Origin: Dermabacter sp.
Lineage (GTDB): Bacteria > Actinomycetota > Actinomycetes > Actinomycetales > Dermabacteraceae
DNA length: 64,000 bases
Reading direction: 5' to 3'
NCBI GenBank assembly: GCA_030538475.1
Contig: JAUNTX010000007.1
Location: 53,669 to 117,668, forward strand
Shown here: positions 39,651-48,697 of the stretch, in pieces
How the letters are laid out: each line of letters begins with the position of its first letter
How positions within the stretch are numbered: position 1 is the first letter of the stretch
The notes under the pieces: model-generated
Told to the model about the DNA's origin: nothing
The model's database searches: none
Seen by the model: only the letters and a program-made list of their open reading frames with translations
Made by a program: the position numbers and the translations under genes

Positions 39651-41524
39651 GCCGAGGAACCTCCATGCGCTCGGGTGGGGGCCAGGTCGAGGCCGTGGCC
39701 GTACGGAAACAGGGGATCGGCGGTATCGCCGGGCACGTCTTCGCGCGATGCCCGCACGGCCTCCATGGAACGCGGCAGCTCGATGGGTAGCCTGCCGCGC
39801 GGAGGCGTGCGGCCCGTGATCGCCTCGAGATAGGCGGCGCCACTCACCCCGAAAGTGCCGGTCAGGGCACTGGCCACCGGAACAAGGGAGGTGAGGATCG
39901 CGGCTCGATCCAGATCCACATCGACGATGAGGGGACACGCCGCGCGGATCCGGGCGAGGCGCACCGGAAGGCCCGGGGGGAAGTCCAGATCGCCTTGGTG
40001 GAACCACGATTCGAGGAACAGATCATCGCGCGGCTGAAACGGCGCGGCGAGACGCACGATCGCGAGATCGGCCTGCTCGGGTGTCGAAACCACCTCGCCG
40101 ATCAGGGACGCGTCCTCGGGAGCAATCCCCTCGACATACACGAGAGGCCGGCTTTCACCAGGTGAGAGGACGGGCAGGATCTCCCCGTCGTTCGTCAGCA
40201 CCACGACCGATGCGGCCTGCGCCCGCATCCCGGCCCGCACGGCCTCGGCGCGGCCCACCCGCACCGGCGCCTCCTCGACGTTGACGAAGGGATCGTCAAA
40301 CAGCCCCAGGCGGAACTTCGCCAGCAGCAGGCGCCTGGCCGAGGCATCGATGCGCTCGATGCTCACGGCGCCGTCTCGCACGAGGTCCAGGAGCAGGTGC
40401 GTGCATTCCTCGCCGCCGAACTGGTCCGCCCCGGCCTCGAGAATGCGGACGATCCGTTCGGCCTCGCTCAGGTGCTCGACACCCCACGCCCGCGCCGGAA
40501 GCACCTGGTCGCCCACGTGGTTGTCGCTCACGAGCTCCCAGTCGGTGAGGATCACCCCGTCAAAGCCCAGTGTGTCCCGCAGCAGGGACGTGATCATCTG
40601 GCGGTTGAAACCAAACCCCACCTCCTCGATATCTTCGCCACTGACGCTCAGGCCGACGGGCCTGCCGTAATACGGCATGATCGCGTCGGTCCCCGCCTCA
40701 ATCGCCCGCCGAAACGGGGCCAGGTGATCCTCGAAGCGCCCACCGGGATAGACCTGGTCCTTGCCATAGGGGAAGTGGGCATCCTCGCCGTCCTTCTGCG
40801 GGCCCGCCCCCGGAAAATGCTTCGTGGTCGCGGAGACACGCGGAACGTCGCCCGGTCCCGAGAGTCCATCGAGATACGCGGCGGTGAGGCGCCCCACCAC
40901 CTCCGGGTCCTGCCCGAAGCACTCGCGCTGGCGGCCCCAGCGCGGTTCGGTGGCCAGATCGGCCGTGGGATGCAGGGCGGCGCGGATGCCGACGGCGGCG
41001 TACTCCTCGCGGACCACTCGCGCAAACTCCCGCACCGTCTCGGCCTCGCCGAGGGCCGCGAGCCCCATCGGCTCGGGCCAGCGCGAAAAGAAGCCCGACG
41101 CCCAACTGGTTCCCGCGTTTTCGGCCGCCCCATGCCTCGGATCGCTCGAAATCGTCACGGGAATGCCGTGCGGAGTGCCTTCGGCCAGTTCTTGCAGCCG
41201 GTTGTGCCACGTGGCCGCCTGCCGCGCGCCGGCCAGGGCGTGGACGTTGAAGTGCGTCATGAACTTGGCGCGCACCACCGTGGAGGTCGAGGACTTCGAG
41301 ATGCGGCCCGCCGTCTCCACGAGCTCGCCGTCCGCGCCCGCCTCGATCACCGTGTGGAACAGGAGCCCTACCTTCTCCTCGATGCTCAGGCGCCGCAGCA
41401 GATCCTCGGCGCGCTCGCGGGGCTCGAACCGAGGATCCTCGAACGGATCCATGCGGCCATTGCCGTTGAGGTCCCGATACTCCGTGCCGCACGGGGACGT
41501 GGCCCAGCACTTACCCGGCCGCAC
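39647..41524 (-). CDS. GH3 beta-glucosidase
   Basis: 625 residues with no signal peptide, so likely cytosolic. The opening YRDLNGNGRMDPFEDP is typical of one GH3 subgroup. KHFPGAG supplies the substrate-binding lysine and histidine, and GVILTDWELV carries the nucleophile Asp. A GH3 C-terminal alpha/beta sandwich follows, but no FnIII domain. In the beta-1,2-glucan reading it hydrolyses sophorose and short oligomers taken up by the ABC transporter. Start GTG at 41524 overlaps the previous gene by 14 bp. Confidence 0.85.
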   Translation of the reverse strand: MRPGKCWATSPCGTEYRDLNGNGRMDPFEDPRFEPRERAEDLLRRLSIEEKVGLLFHTVIEAGADGELVETAGRISKSSTSTVVRAKFMTHFNVHALAGARQAATWHNRLQELAEGTPHGIPVTISSDPRHGAAENAGTSWASGFFSRWPEPMGLAALGEAETVREFARVVREEYAAVGIRAALHPTADLATEPRWGRQRECFGQDPEVVGRLTAAYLDGLSGPGDVPRVSATTKHFPGAGPQKDGEDAHFPYGKDQVYPGGRFEDHLAPFRRAIEAGTDAIMPYYGRPVGLSVSGEDIEEVGFGFNRQMITSLLRDTLGFDGVILTDWELVSDNHVGDQVLPARAWGVEHLSEAERIVRILEAGADQFGGEECTHLLLDLVRDGAVSIERIDASARRLLLAKFRLGLFDDPFVNVEEAPVRVGRAEAVRAGMRAQAASVVVLTNDGEILPVLSPGESRPLVYVEGIAPEDASLIGEVVSTPEQADLAIVRLAAPFQPRDDLFLESWFHQGDLDFPPGLPVRLARIRAACPLIVDVDLDRAAILTSLVPVASALTGTFGVSGAAYLEAITGRTPPRGRLPIELPRSMEAVRASREDVPGDTADPLFPYGHGLDLAPTRAHGGSSA

Positions 41525-43073
41525 TGAAGCGCTCCTGACCGATCACGGGCGCGAGGGCGGCGGCGACCTCGGGTGTCGCAAACCAGCGGCGCAACTGCCC
41601 ATCGAGCAGAACATTGCCGAGCGCCCCCATGGTCATCGCCTGATCGAGCGACAGGTGCCGCCGGGCGATCTGCCCGGAGCCCACTGCGATGGCATCGAAG
41701 AAGCCTCCCGGCCCGTAGGCCCCCAGTCCGCGTTCCATGCGCGCCAGGTTCTCGTACGCCTCATCTGGTTCGTACTGCAGGGCGAGGGTCGCGGCGTGCG
41801 GCGTCACCACGCCGTCGCCGTAGTGGGCGGGAGGAGCATCCCACCGCCAGTTCGTCTCTTCCTGGTCGCTGAAGTACCCCTCGGGGTTCAGCCCCAGTGC
41901 ATCGACCCCGTACTCCCGGTAGCCGCCCGCGGGGTTCGAGCAGGGGGAAAAGCCCCAGTAGCCGTACCCGGCCTCGTCCAGGCCGTGTTCGCGCTGAGCC
42001 CTGACGTGCAGCGGGTGGTTGAGACCCCAACTCGTCGGCCCCCACTCGGCTTCGGGCACGAAGAGGTCCGGCATGAGTTCCTCGAACATGGAGCCGCCCC
42101 ACCCGGGAACGATCCGCATGCCGCGGTACTCGTGGGCACCTTCGAACACCTCGACACCCTCGTAGGTTTTCCACGTGCCCGTGACCGGCATTTCTGGCCA
42201 GTCCCACTCCGGTGGAAATGTGCGATAGGTGGAGAAGTAGGCGCCCGCGGGAATCTGAGAGCGCACGATACCCAGATAGGTCACCATGCGGGCCTCGGAG
42301 ATCGCGGTGTCGTAGTGGTGGCCCACGTGGTACCAGAGGTCTGGCCCGCCCACTCCGGGCAGTGGCGGGCGCAGCTCGGCATCTGCCCGGCCCGGATCCT
42401 CGAGCCAGAACCCGCCCATTGTGGCGCCCGGGCTGCGGGCGAAGTCGCGGTTGAAGAAAACATCCCAGCGCATCGCCTCGAACAGGCGCCGGGCCGCTTT
42501 GCGGTTGGAGGGGTCGGCCTGCGCCACCACGTAGAGGGCGGCGCCCAGCCAGCCCATATCCACGCTCGAGACGAACGGAACCACCGGCTTTCCATCCTCC
42601 GGCCAGGTCCGCAGAACGGAACCGTCGGCCTCGCTGTACCAGTTGACGTACATGCCGCTGGGTTCGTGACGCTCCATCCGCTCCAGGGTGCGAAGCGTGC
42701 GAGCGATGCGCTGGCGGGCATGGCCCGGGGTGAGCAGGCCCAGTTCGCGCGCGATGAGCGTGGACCACAGGATCCCGCCGATATTCGTCGGAGAGGTGTA
42801 GCCCGAGCGGGCGGAAAGGTCCGCCCCGATGTTGTCGGCCACGAGGCCGGTGCGTGGATCGGTCATCGCGTCCAGCGAGGCCCAGGTGCCTTTCGCCCAG
42901 CGCCACAGCTCCCCCTCGCGCCCGGTGAACCTCCGGGGCCTCTTTCCCGGTCCCGTCGGCACGGGGTGGGCCGACGGCCCCGCGGCCTGGGCGAAGACTG
43001 GCGTGGCCAGGCTCGTCGTGGTGAGCGCGGCGGCCGCGCCGGTGAGTAGGTGTCGCCTGGAAGGGGTGCGCAT
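41511..43073 (-). CDS. Tat-exported GH144-like (glycoamylase-like domain) glucanase
   Basis: 520 residues. A twin-arginine signal (RRHLLTGAAAALTTTSLATPVFA) suggests folded export. The (alpha/alpha)6-type domain shows WRWAKGTWASLDAMTDPRTGLVADN, TSPTNIGGILWSTLIARELG, NWYSEADG, SSVDMGWLGAALYVV, GWGGSMFEELMPDLFVPE and GFSPCSNPAGGYREYG, as in the DUF-type glycoamylase-like family that includes endo-beta-1,2-glucanases (GH144). It would cut extracellular beta-1,2-glucan to oligomers for import. The assignment to GH144 rather than a related family is inference from the operon. Confidence 0.7.
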   Translation of the reverse strand: MRTPSRRHLLTGAAAALTTTSLATPVFAQAAGPSAHPVPTGPGKRPRRFTGREGELWRWAKGTWASLDAMTDPRTGLVADNIGADLSARSGYTSPTNIGGILWSTLIARELGLLTPGHARQRIARTLRTLERMERHEPSGMYVNWYSEADGSVLRTWPEDGKPVVPFVSSVDMGWLGAALYVVAQADPSNRKAARRLFEAMRWDVFFNRDFARSPGATMGGFWLEDPGRADAELRPPLPGVGGPDLWYHVGHHYDTAISEARMVTYLGIVRSQIPAGAYFSTYRTFPPEWDWPEMPVTGTWKTYEGVEVFEGAHEYRGMRIVPGWGGSMFEELMPDLFVPEAEWGPTSWGLNHPLHVRAQREHGLDEAGYGYWGFSPCSNPAGGYREYGVDALGLNPEGYFSDQEETNWRWDAPPAHYGDGVVTPHAATLALQYEPDEAYENLARMERGLGAYGPGGFFDAIAVGSGQIARRHLSLDQAMTMGALGNVLLDGQLRRWFATPEVAAALAPVIGQERFSAAG

Positions 43074-43115
43074 GAGCGGATCTCCAATGCCGTGGTGGGT
43101 GAGGCGTGCGAGGGG

Positions 43116-43934
43116 CTATTTGATGCCGGAGGTGGCGATGCCCTGAATGAAGTGGCGTTGCAGGAGGAGGAACACGATGAGGACGGGAACGACGATCACG
43201 GTGGCTCCCGCGAGCAGCAGGCCGTAATCCGTCTGGTTTTGTCCCGTGGAAATGAGGGCGAGCGCCACGGGGAGCGTGTAGGTCTTCTCGGTCGATGCCA
43301 CGACGAGAGGCCACAGGAAGTTGTTCCACGAACCGAGGAACGTGAGGATGCCGAGCGTGGCGAAGGCCGGGCCCGCGAGCGGCAGGTAGATGCGGAAGAA
43401 GATCGCGATCTCTCCCACCCCGTCGATCCTCCCGGCCTCCGCCAATTCGCGCGGAAGGCTGAGGAAGAACTGCCGCATGAGGAACACGCTGAAGGGCTGG
43501 ACCAGGAACGGCAGGATCAGGGCGGGCAGCGTATCGGCGAGCCCCACGTTGACCACGAGCACGTACTGCGGAATGAACGTCACGAGCCCGGGAATCATGA
43601 GGCAGCCGATGACCGCCCCGAAGAGGATCTTCTTGAAGGGGAACGTGAGGTGGGCAAGCGCGTACCCGAACATCGAACTGAGCAGGAGGTTGCCGAGCGT
43701 TACGGCGACGGCCACGATGATCGAGTTCTTGAAGTACTGGCCAAACGGGCGTTCGAAGAGCCGCACGAAGTTATCGAGCGTGGGCTCGGCGGGCCACCAC
43801 GTAGGTGGGACGCGCAGGAGCTCTCCCTGGGTTTTGAGGGAGCCGAACACCATCCAGATAAATGGGGCGATGACGATGAGGAGCAGGATCGTCATGACTA
43901 CGTAGAGGACGAGGGTGGCGGTGCGCTGACGCAT
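43116..43934 (-). CDS. ABC sugar transporter permease, MalG-type
   Basis: 272 residues with six transmembrane helices. The EAA loop EAGRIDGVGEIAIFFRIYLPLAGPA contacts the ATPase. CUT1-type carbohydrate permease. It pairs with the MalF-type gene directly upstream. No ATPase gene is in the operon, so a shared MsmK-like ATPase elsewhere is expected. GAGGGAGAAA precedes the ATG. Confidence 0.93.
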   Translation of the reverse strand: MRQRTATLVLYVVMTILLLIVIAPFIWMVFGSLKTQGELLRVPPTWWPAEPTLDNFVRLFERPFGQYFKNSIIVAVAVTLGNLLLSSMFGYALAHLTFPFKKILFGAVIGCLMIPGLVTFIPQYVLVVNVGLADTLPALILPFLVQPFSVFLMRQFFLSLPRELAEAGRIDGVGEIAIFFRIYLPLAGPAFATLGILTFLGSWNNFLWPLVVASTEKTYTLPVALALISTGQNQTDYGLLLAGATVIVVPVLIVFLLLQRHFIQGIATSGIK

Positions 43935-43936
43935 GG

Positions 43937-44908
43937 CTATTTCTCCCTCATGGCGCGGAACTGGATGACCGTGACGATGGCGATGACGATGAAGGTCAGA
44001 TACGCCATCGCGCCCGCGATCCCGTAGTTGCCGAATCCGAACTGCTGATAGGTGTACATCGAGGCGGAAATGGTCGAGTTGAGCGGCCCGCCCTTGGTCA
44101 TGACGAACGGCTCCTCGAAGAACTGGAGGTAGCCAATCGTGGTGGTGACGAGGACGAACAGCATGGTGGGCCGGATGGCGGGCAGGGTCACGTGCCGAAA
44201 ACGCTGCCACGCGTTCGCGCCGTCGAGCGCGGCGGCCTCGTGCAGGCCCCGATCCACGGCCTGGAGGCCCGCGAGGAAGATGACCATCGAGGTGCCGAAG
44301 TTCCTCCACACCGCCATGACGATGATCGAGGCGAGCGCCGTGCGCTCGTTGCCCAGCCAGTTGGGGCCGTCAATGCCGACGAAGGCCAGCACCGTGTTGA
44401 CGAGGCCCGAGTCTTGCTGGAGGAGGAAGCGCCACACCACGGCAACGGCCACGATCGAGGTAATGACTGGGGTGTAGAAGCCAATGCGGTAGACGGCGCG
44501 AAGGCGCGTGATGCCGGTGTTGAGGGCGAGGGCGGCGCCGAGGCCCGCCAGCATCGTCAGGGGCACCCCGAAGATGACGAAGACCAGGGTGTTCGTGGCG
44601 GCCTTGCGAAATAGGGGGTCGGCGAACGCGGCTCGATAGTTGTCGAGCCACACGAAGTCCACCGAGAACGGTGAGCGGATGTCCGTGATTCGCATGTCGG
44701 TAAACGACATGTACATCGACTGGAACACGGGCCAGGCGATGAACACCGCGAACAGGATGACGAACGGAAGGGACAGCAGGAGGCCCGCGCGCGCTTCGGC
44801 CGAATGCCGGTGCGAAGAGCGGCGTGGGGGCCGGGAGGCGCGCCGGTCATCCCGCCGCGAGGCGGGACCTCCCGGCGGCGCCCCCGGCACGGTGGTGGGG
44901 GAGGACAT
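43937..44908 (-). CDS. ABC sugar transporter permease, MalF-type
   Basis: 323 residues: a ~35-residue Arg/Pro-rich cytosolic start, then six helices and the EAA loop HEAAALDGANAWQRFRHVTLPAIRP. Forms the inner-membrane channel with the MalG-type partner. Its ATG lies one base after the stop of the solute-binding protein, and its own stop is two bases before the next ATG, so the three transport genes are tightly coupled. Confidence 0.93.
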   Translation of the reverse strand: MSSPTTVPGAPPGGPASRRDDRRASRPPRRSSHRHSAEARAGLLLSLPFVILFAVFIAWPVFQSMYMSFTDMRITDIRSPFSVDFVWLDNYRAAFADPLFRKAATNTLVFVIFGVPLTMLAGLGAALALNTGITRLRAVYRIGFYTPVITSIVAVAVVWRFLLQQDSGLVNTVLAFVGIDGPNWLGNERTALASIIVMAVWRNFGTSMVIFLAGLQAVDRGLHEAAALDGANAWQRFRHVTLPAIRPTMLFVLVTTTIGYLQFFEEPFVMTKGGPLNSTISASMYTYQQFGFGNYGIAGAMAYLTFIVIAIVTVIQFRAMREK

Positions 44909-44909
44909 G

Positions 44910-46190
44910 TCAGGCCCCGGTGCCGATGGCGTCGGCCTCACTCTGGCTGGTGGCGAGCGCGTCGGAGACATCGAGGGCCTGCTTGCACACCCGTTCGGTC
45001 TGCGCATCGAACTTCTCCGCCACCTGCTCCCACGTAGCGATCATGGGCGGGGCAATCGCGGTCTCCAACTGCGTGTGGAACACGGCGAACTTCTCGTTCT
45101 TCGTCACCGAGGGGTCGTCCCACGCGGACTGCACGGCCGGAAGGTCCGTGGACAGCGCAAACCACTCCACCTGCACCTCGGGCCGGCTCAGGTACTGCAC
45201 GAGCTTCCAGGCCGCATCGCGGTTCTTGCTCGCCTCAAAGACGCCCAGGTTCGCGCCGCCGAGGAACGACGAACTCGTGACCTTCGTCGGCATCGTGAAG
45301 ACGCCGTACTTGTCGGCGAAGCCGTCCCCTCCCGCGGCCTCGACCGAGGACATCATCCACGGCCCCGAAATGAACATGGGGACCGTGCCGGAGGCGAAGT
45401 CGGTTTCCGTGGTGCCGTCGGCTGGGGACTTGTCTGCCACCTCGTCGGTGAAGAACGACTGGTAGTAGGCGAGCGCCTCCTGGTTCTCGGCGGTATCGAA
45501 CGTGAACTCGCTTCCGTCCTCGCTCACCACGCCGCCGCCGTTGGACCACATGAGCGGGAGCGTTGTCTGCCACGCCCCGGTACCGCCGGGCTGAAGGCTG
45601 ATGCCCCAGCGTGCCCCGGCCTGCTCCTTCATCGCCTTCGCCATGGCGAACAGGCCCTCCCAGTCGGTGGGTGGTTCGGTGAAGCCCGCCTGTTCGGCGA
45701 GGTCCTTGCGGTAGTACACGACCCGGGTTTCCACGTACCATGGCACGCCGTAGTTGACGCCCTGGACCGCGACGGCATCGCGCGCACCCTCGAAGTAGCC
45801 GGACAGATCGATCTCGTCCGGCGTGACCTGGAGGGCGCCGAGCGAGACGAACTCCGACATCCACGTGGAGCCCACCTGGGCCACGTCCGGGACGGTCCCG
45901 GCGGCGATGGCAGAGGTGAACTTGTCGTGCGCGGAATCCCACGGCACCGGCGTCACGGTGATGCTGACATCCGGGTTGTCCTTCTCGAAGTCTTTGAGGA
46001 GCGCGGGCAGTTTTTCGCCCTCCGTGCCCATCGCCCACACGTTGAGCGTGCCGGTGGCGGCGCCGTCGGCAATGGGCTGGGCGGTGCCCGGGGTGGAGGG
46101 GCCGGTGTCGGAGCGTCCACAGGCGGCGGCGAGGCCGACGGTGGAGCCAAGGGCGACGGTGCCGAAGACTCGGCGGGACATGGCAGACAT
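44910..46190 (-). CDS. Sugar-binding lipoprotein of the ABC importer
   Basis: 426 residues of the family-1 extracellular solute-binding proteins. The lipobox is LAAAC (around residue 24). Conserved segments are LNVWAMGTEGEKLPALLKDFEKDNPDVSI, GTVPDVAQVGSTWMSEF and YYRKDLAEQAGF. GGGAG precedes the ATG at 46190. In characterised beta-1,2-glucan loci the matching protein binds sophoro-oligosaccharides; the ligand here is inferred only from the neighbouring glycosidases. Confidence 0.92.
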   Translation of the reverse strand: MSAMSRRVFGTVALGSTVGLAAACGRSDTGPSTPGTAQPIADGAATGTLNVWAMGTEGEKLPALLKDFEKDNPDVSITVTPVPWDSAHDKFTSAIAAGTVPDVAQVGSTWMSEFVSLGALQVTPDEIDLSGYFEGARDAVAVQGVNYGVPWYVETRVVYYRKDLAEQAGFTEPPTDWEGLFAMAKAMKEQAGARWGISLQPGGTGAWQTTLPLMWSNGGGVVSEDGSEFTFDTAENQEALAYYQSFFTDEVADKSPADGTTETDFASGTVPMFISGPWMMSSVEAAGGDGFADKYGVFTMPTKVTSSSFLGGANLGVFEASKNRDAAWKLVQYLSRPEVQVEWFALSTDLPAVQSAWDDPSVTKNEKFAVFHTQLETAIAPPMIATWEQVAEKFDAQTERVCKQALDVSDALATSQSEADAIGTGA

Positions 46191-46213
46191 GAGAACTCCC
46201 TTATTCAGTGGTG

Positions 46214-47287
46214 TCAGGACGATGTGGCCGCGGCGGGCGCCGGGGCCGGGTGAAGATCGGTGTCGGGGCAGCCGCACGAGCCGCGGTAGATCGGCTCGGC
46301 AGGCAGGGTGATGGAGGGGCCGACGGGCGCGCCGGTCAGGCGTGCGACGAGCAGTTCGGCGGCGCGGCGGCCGAGGTCGGCGACGGGCTGCTGGACGCTC
46401 GTGAGTGTCGGGGTGAGGTAGCGGGCGGTGATCGTGTTGTCCCATCCGGTGACGGCGAGGTCGCCCGGAACGCTGATGCCTGCGCGTGTGAGGGTGTGGG
46501 TGAGGGCGAGCGCGATTTCATCGTTGCCGCACACGATCGCGTCGAACGGCGCATTCGCGGTGCCGAGGTCGCCGCGGGCCAGAAGGTCGTGGGCGAGGGC
46601 GCGGCCGCCGCGTTCCATCGGCTCCACGTCCAGGTGGGCCACCTCCGCCAATCCCGCGGAGGCGAGGGCGTCGAGGAACCCCGCGTAACGTGCGGCGATG
46701 TCCGAGCCGTGTTCGAGGGGGCCGGCGAACCCGAGCCGGGTGCGGCCGTGGGCGATGAGGTGCGCGGTGAGGGCGCGGGCGCCCTCGTGATTCTCGGAGA
46801 AGAGGGCATCGCAGCCGTCAACTTCGGGGCGGGCCACGGTGATGACGGGGCGCGTGGAAGCCACCTCGCGGATGAGGTCGGAGGTGACGCTACTGCGGGC
46901 CATGAAGGCCACGGCGTCCACGCGCCCGGCGAGGTCGCGGACGGAGGCGCGGGGGTCTGTATCGGGGTGGGCGAGGTCGATCACGACCGACATTCCGAGG
47001 GCGCTCGCAGCGAGCTCGAACCCAACGAGGAGTTCGGAGTAGTAGGCGCCGTCCATGTGGGGCAGAACCGCACCGAGGGCCCGGGTGCGGCGCCCGGCGA
47101 GCGCACGGGCCGCAGCCTCGGGGACGTAGCCGAGCTCGTGCGCTGCCGCGAGCACCCTGTCTCTCGTGGAAGGGCGCACCTTGTCGCTGTGCGCGAGGGC
47201 TCGACTCACGGTGGCGGTGGAGACACCGGCGAGGGTGGCGACCTGGTAGATGGTGGGCCCGGAGGCGGCGGACGGTGTGGGGGCCAT
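46214..47287 (-). CDS. LacI-family repressor of the glycan operon
   Basis: 357 residues. N-terminal helix-turn-helix TIYQVATLAGVSTATVSRALAHSDKVRPSTRDRV with the hinge LGYVPEAAARALAGRRT, then a periplasmic-binding-like sensor domain ending in SVQQPVADLGRRAAELL. The C-terminus carries an extra CGCPDTD pair of cysteines. It is the first gene of the seven-gene unit; a LacI-type operator lies 63 bp upstream. GAGGAGAA fixes the ATG at 47287. Confidence 0.93.
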   Translation of the reverse strand: MAPTPSAASGPTIYQVATLAGVSTATVSRALAHSDKVRPSTRDRVLAAAHELGYVPEAAARALAGRRTRALGAVLPHMDGAYYSELLVGFELAASALGMSVVIDLAHPDTDPRASVRDLAGRVDAVAFMARSSVTSDLIREVASTRPVITVARPEVDGCDALFSENHEGARALTAHLIAHGRTRLGFAGPLEHGSDIAARYAGFLDALASAGLAEVAHLDVEPMERGGRALAHDLLARGDLGTANAPFDAIVCGNDEIALALTHTLTRAGISVPGDLAVTGWDNTITARYLTPTLTSVQQPVADLGRRAAELLVARLTGAPVGPSITLPAEPIYRGSCGCPDTDLHPAPAPAAATSS

Positions 47288-47349
47288 CTGTTCTCCTCGG
47301 GTCGTTGAGGTGCGTGGGGAGGGGGCTGTTCCGGGGCTGCTGGCAGAAA

Positions 47350-47363
47350 TGCAAGCGCTTACA
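47350..47363. promoter_or_regulatory. LacI-type operator
   Basis: TGCAAGCGCTTACA, one mismatch from the perfect palindrome TGTAAGCGCTTACA, the classic LacI/GalR sugar-regulator site. It lies upstream of the lacI-type gene and should control the whole lacI-SBP-permeases-GH144-GH3-GH94 unit, including the regulator itself. Confidence 0.7.
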
Positions 47364-47510
47364 TTTTGGTGTGACTCCAACCATACTCCTTCGGGCCCGA
47401 CGGCACAAGGCTTTGGCGCGAATCGTCGAGAACCCCCGCCGCCGGACGTAGCCTCGGGAATGGATGCAGGCGGGCCGATAGACTCATGGATCAAGGAGAG
47501 GAGTATCGCG

Positions 47511-47732
47511 ATGGATGACACGACCGTTCCATACCTTGATGTTGAACAGTCCCTTGCGCTGATCGAGAAGGGTCAGCAGATGGCGGGGCACTTCCCCGAC
47601 GCTGAGGACATGGACCGAGCACGTCGGATTCTCACGGGCGAGCTGTCGCCGGAGGATGCCGAGGTCGAGCTGCAGGAAGCGCTCGACCGTCTCTCCGAGC
47701 GCGCGCGTGCTCGCGCTGCCGCTGATGGCTGA
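47511..47732 (+). CDS. VbhA-like antitoxin, inhibitory motif altered
   Basis: 73 residues, helical, with the VbhA-type C-terminal half MDRARRILTGELSPEDAEVELQEAL. VbhA antitoxins block Fic AMP-transferases by placing the glutamate of an S/T-x-x-x-E-G/N motif in the ATP site. By eye the matching position here is G21-QQM-A25-G26, lacking both the Ser and the Glu. AAGGAG sits upstream of the ATG. It overlaps the fic remnant by 8 bp, the normal antitoxin-toxin order. Confidence 0.65.
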   Translation: MDDTTVPYLDVEQSLALIEKGQQMAGHFPDAEDMDRARRILTGELSPEDAEVELQEALDRLSERARARAAADG

Positions 47733-48021
47733 GGATGACCGCTACACGATCCCCGGTAGTGGTGGAGTTCTCCGCAACAAGCGTGGTTTGACCTTGCAGG
47801 AGGACGTCGATGAGGCGATGAACTACGCCGCGACGACCCGCTGGGCCATCGTGCAGACGGAGCCGATTCTGGATCAGCTCGATCTGGAGTATCTGCGGTC
47901 GATCCACCGGCGGTTCATGAGTCCCGTGCTGGGGGAGCCACATGCCTGTGGGAGTGCATTATCCAGTGGGGAACTATCCGATGCTCATGAGCAGTGCGGC
48001 TTAGTCCATGTGAGTGTGTAG
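47725..48021 (+). pseudogene. Truncated Fic-family toxin
   Basis: The first ~65 residues resemble Fic proteins (MAEDDRYTIPGSGGVLRNKRG, then LDLEYLRSIHRRF, the helix just before the Fic core). After about 47918 the similarity stops and 35 unrelated residues lead to a stop. The HPFxxGNGR catalytic motif is missing and is not found in the other frames nearby. The gene is a 5' remnant, unable to AMPylate. Its tail overlaps the convergent methyltransferase gene. Confidence 0.7.
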
Positions 48022-48590
48022 CGGTAGTAGAACCGTCGTCGAACACGGCTGCCGGGGAGGATCGTGGTAGCGGCTTCTCGGATTTCGGTGAGAGATTCGA
48101 GCGGTCGGAAGGTTGCCATGTCTGGGTATCCAGACTCGTTATGAATGCAGCTCATCAGCCGTATCGGTGCAAGTAGTGCTCCGGAGATGATCCAGTCGGT
48201 GATGCTCGTGTTTGCTGACAGCCCGACGATGTGGAGCTGACCCCCTGGTTTGAGGAGGTCGCGCATGCGTTCAAGAGCGGGGATGAGTGGCATGTGGTGA
48301 AGCGTGGCAACACAGGTGATGAGGTCGAAGTGCTGCTTTTCGAGTTCGGGCGAGGTCAGGAAGTCGCCCCAGATGAGACGCACTTGCGCGGGGATCGGGG
48401 ATCGCGCTCTTGCCTTCGCGAGTGCTGATGCATCGGGGTCTATGCCGGTGACGTGATGGGCTCTTGCTGAGAGCTTTCGAAGAAGAAGGCCGTCCCCGCA
48501 GCCGATGTCGAGGACCTGACAGGCACGGTCCGGTATAGCGGCGAGCAGTTCCGGGTGGTAAGCGGTGTTGTGGTTCCAGTAGCCGTTCAT
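47985..48590 (-). CDS. Class I SAM-dependent methyltransferase
   Basis: 201 residues of the UbiE/Methyltransf_11 type: motif I VLDIGCGDGLLLRKL, acidic VTGIDPDASAL, then FDLITCVATLHHMPL and LKPGGQLHIVGLSA. The C-terminal RRRFYYRYTLTWTKP is typical of small-molecule methyltransferases. The substrate is unknown. The start at ATG 48590 matches the usual NGYWNHNTAYHPELL opening; 24 further upstream residues to 48662 are possible. Codon use is less GC-biased than in the neighbours, which suggests transfer. Confidence 0.85.
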   Translation of the reverse strand: MNGYWNHNTAYHPELLAAIPDRACQVLDIGCGDGLLLRKLSARAHHVTGIDPDASALAKARARSPIPAQVRLIWGDFLTSPELEKQHFDLITCVATLHHMPLIPALERMRDLLKPGGQLHIVGLSANTSITDWIISGALLAPIRLMSCIHNESGYPDMATFRPLESLTEIREAATTILPGSRVRRRFYYRYTLTWTKPHCS

Positions 48591-48697
48591 TTTGTCACTT
48601 GATTCTCTCAGAGCCACAACGCCATCAGGAGCGTGCACTGCGGGGTAGTTGCCGCGAGTCACGTGGCTGGCCGTGTTCCGTCAGGCGCCGTGCCCTC

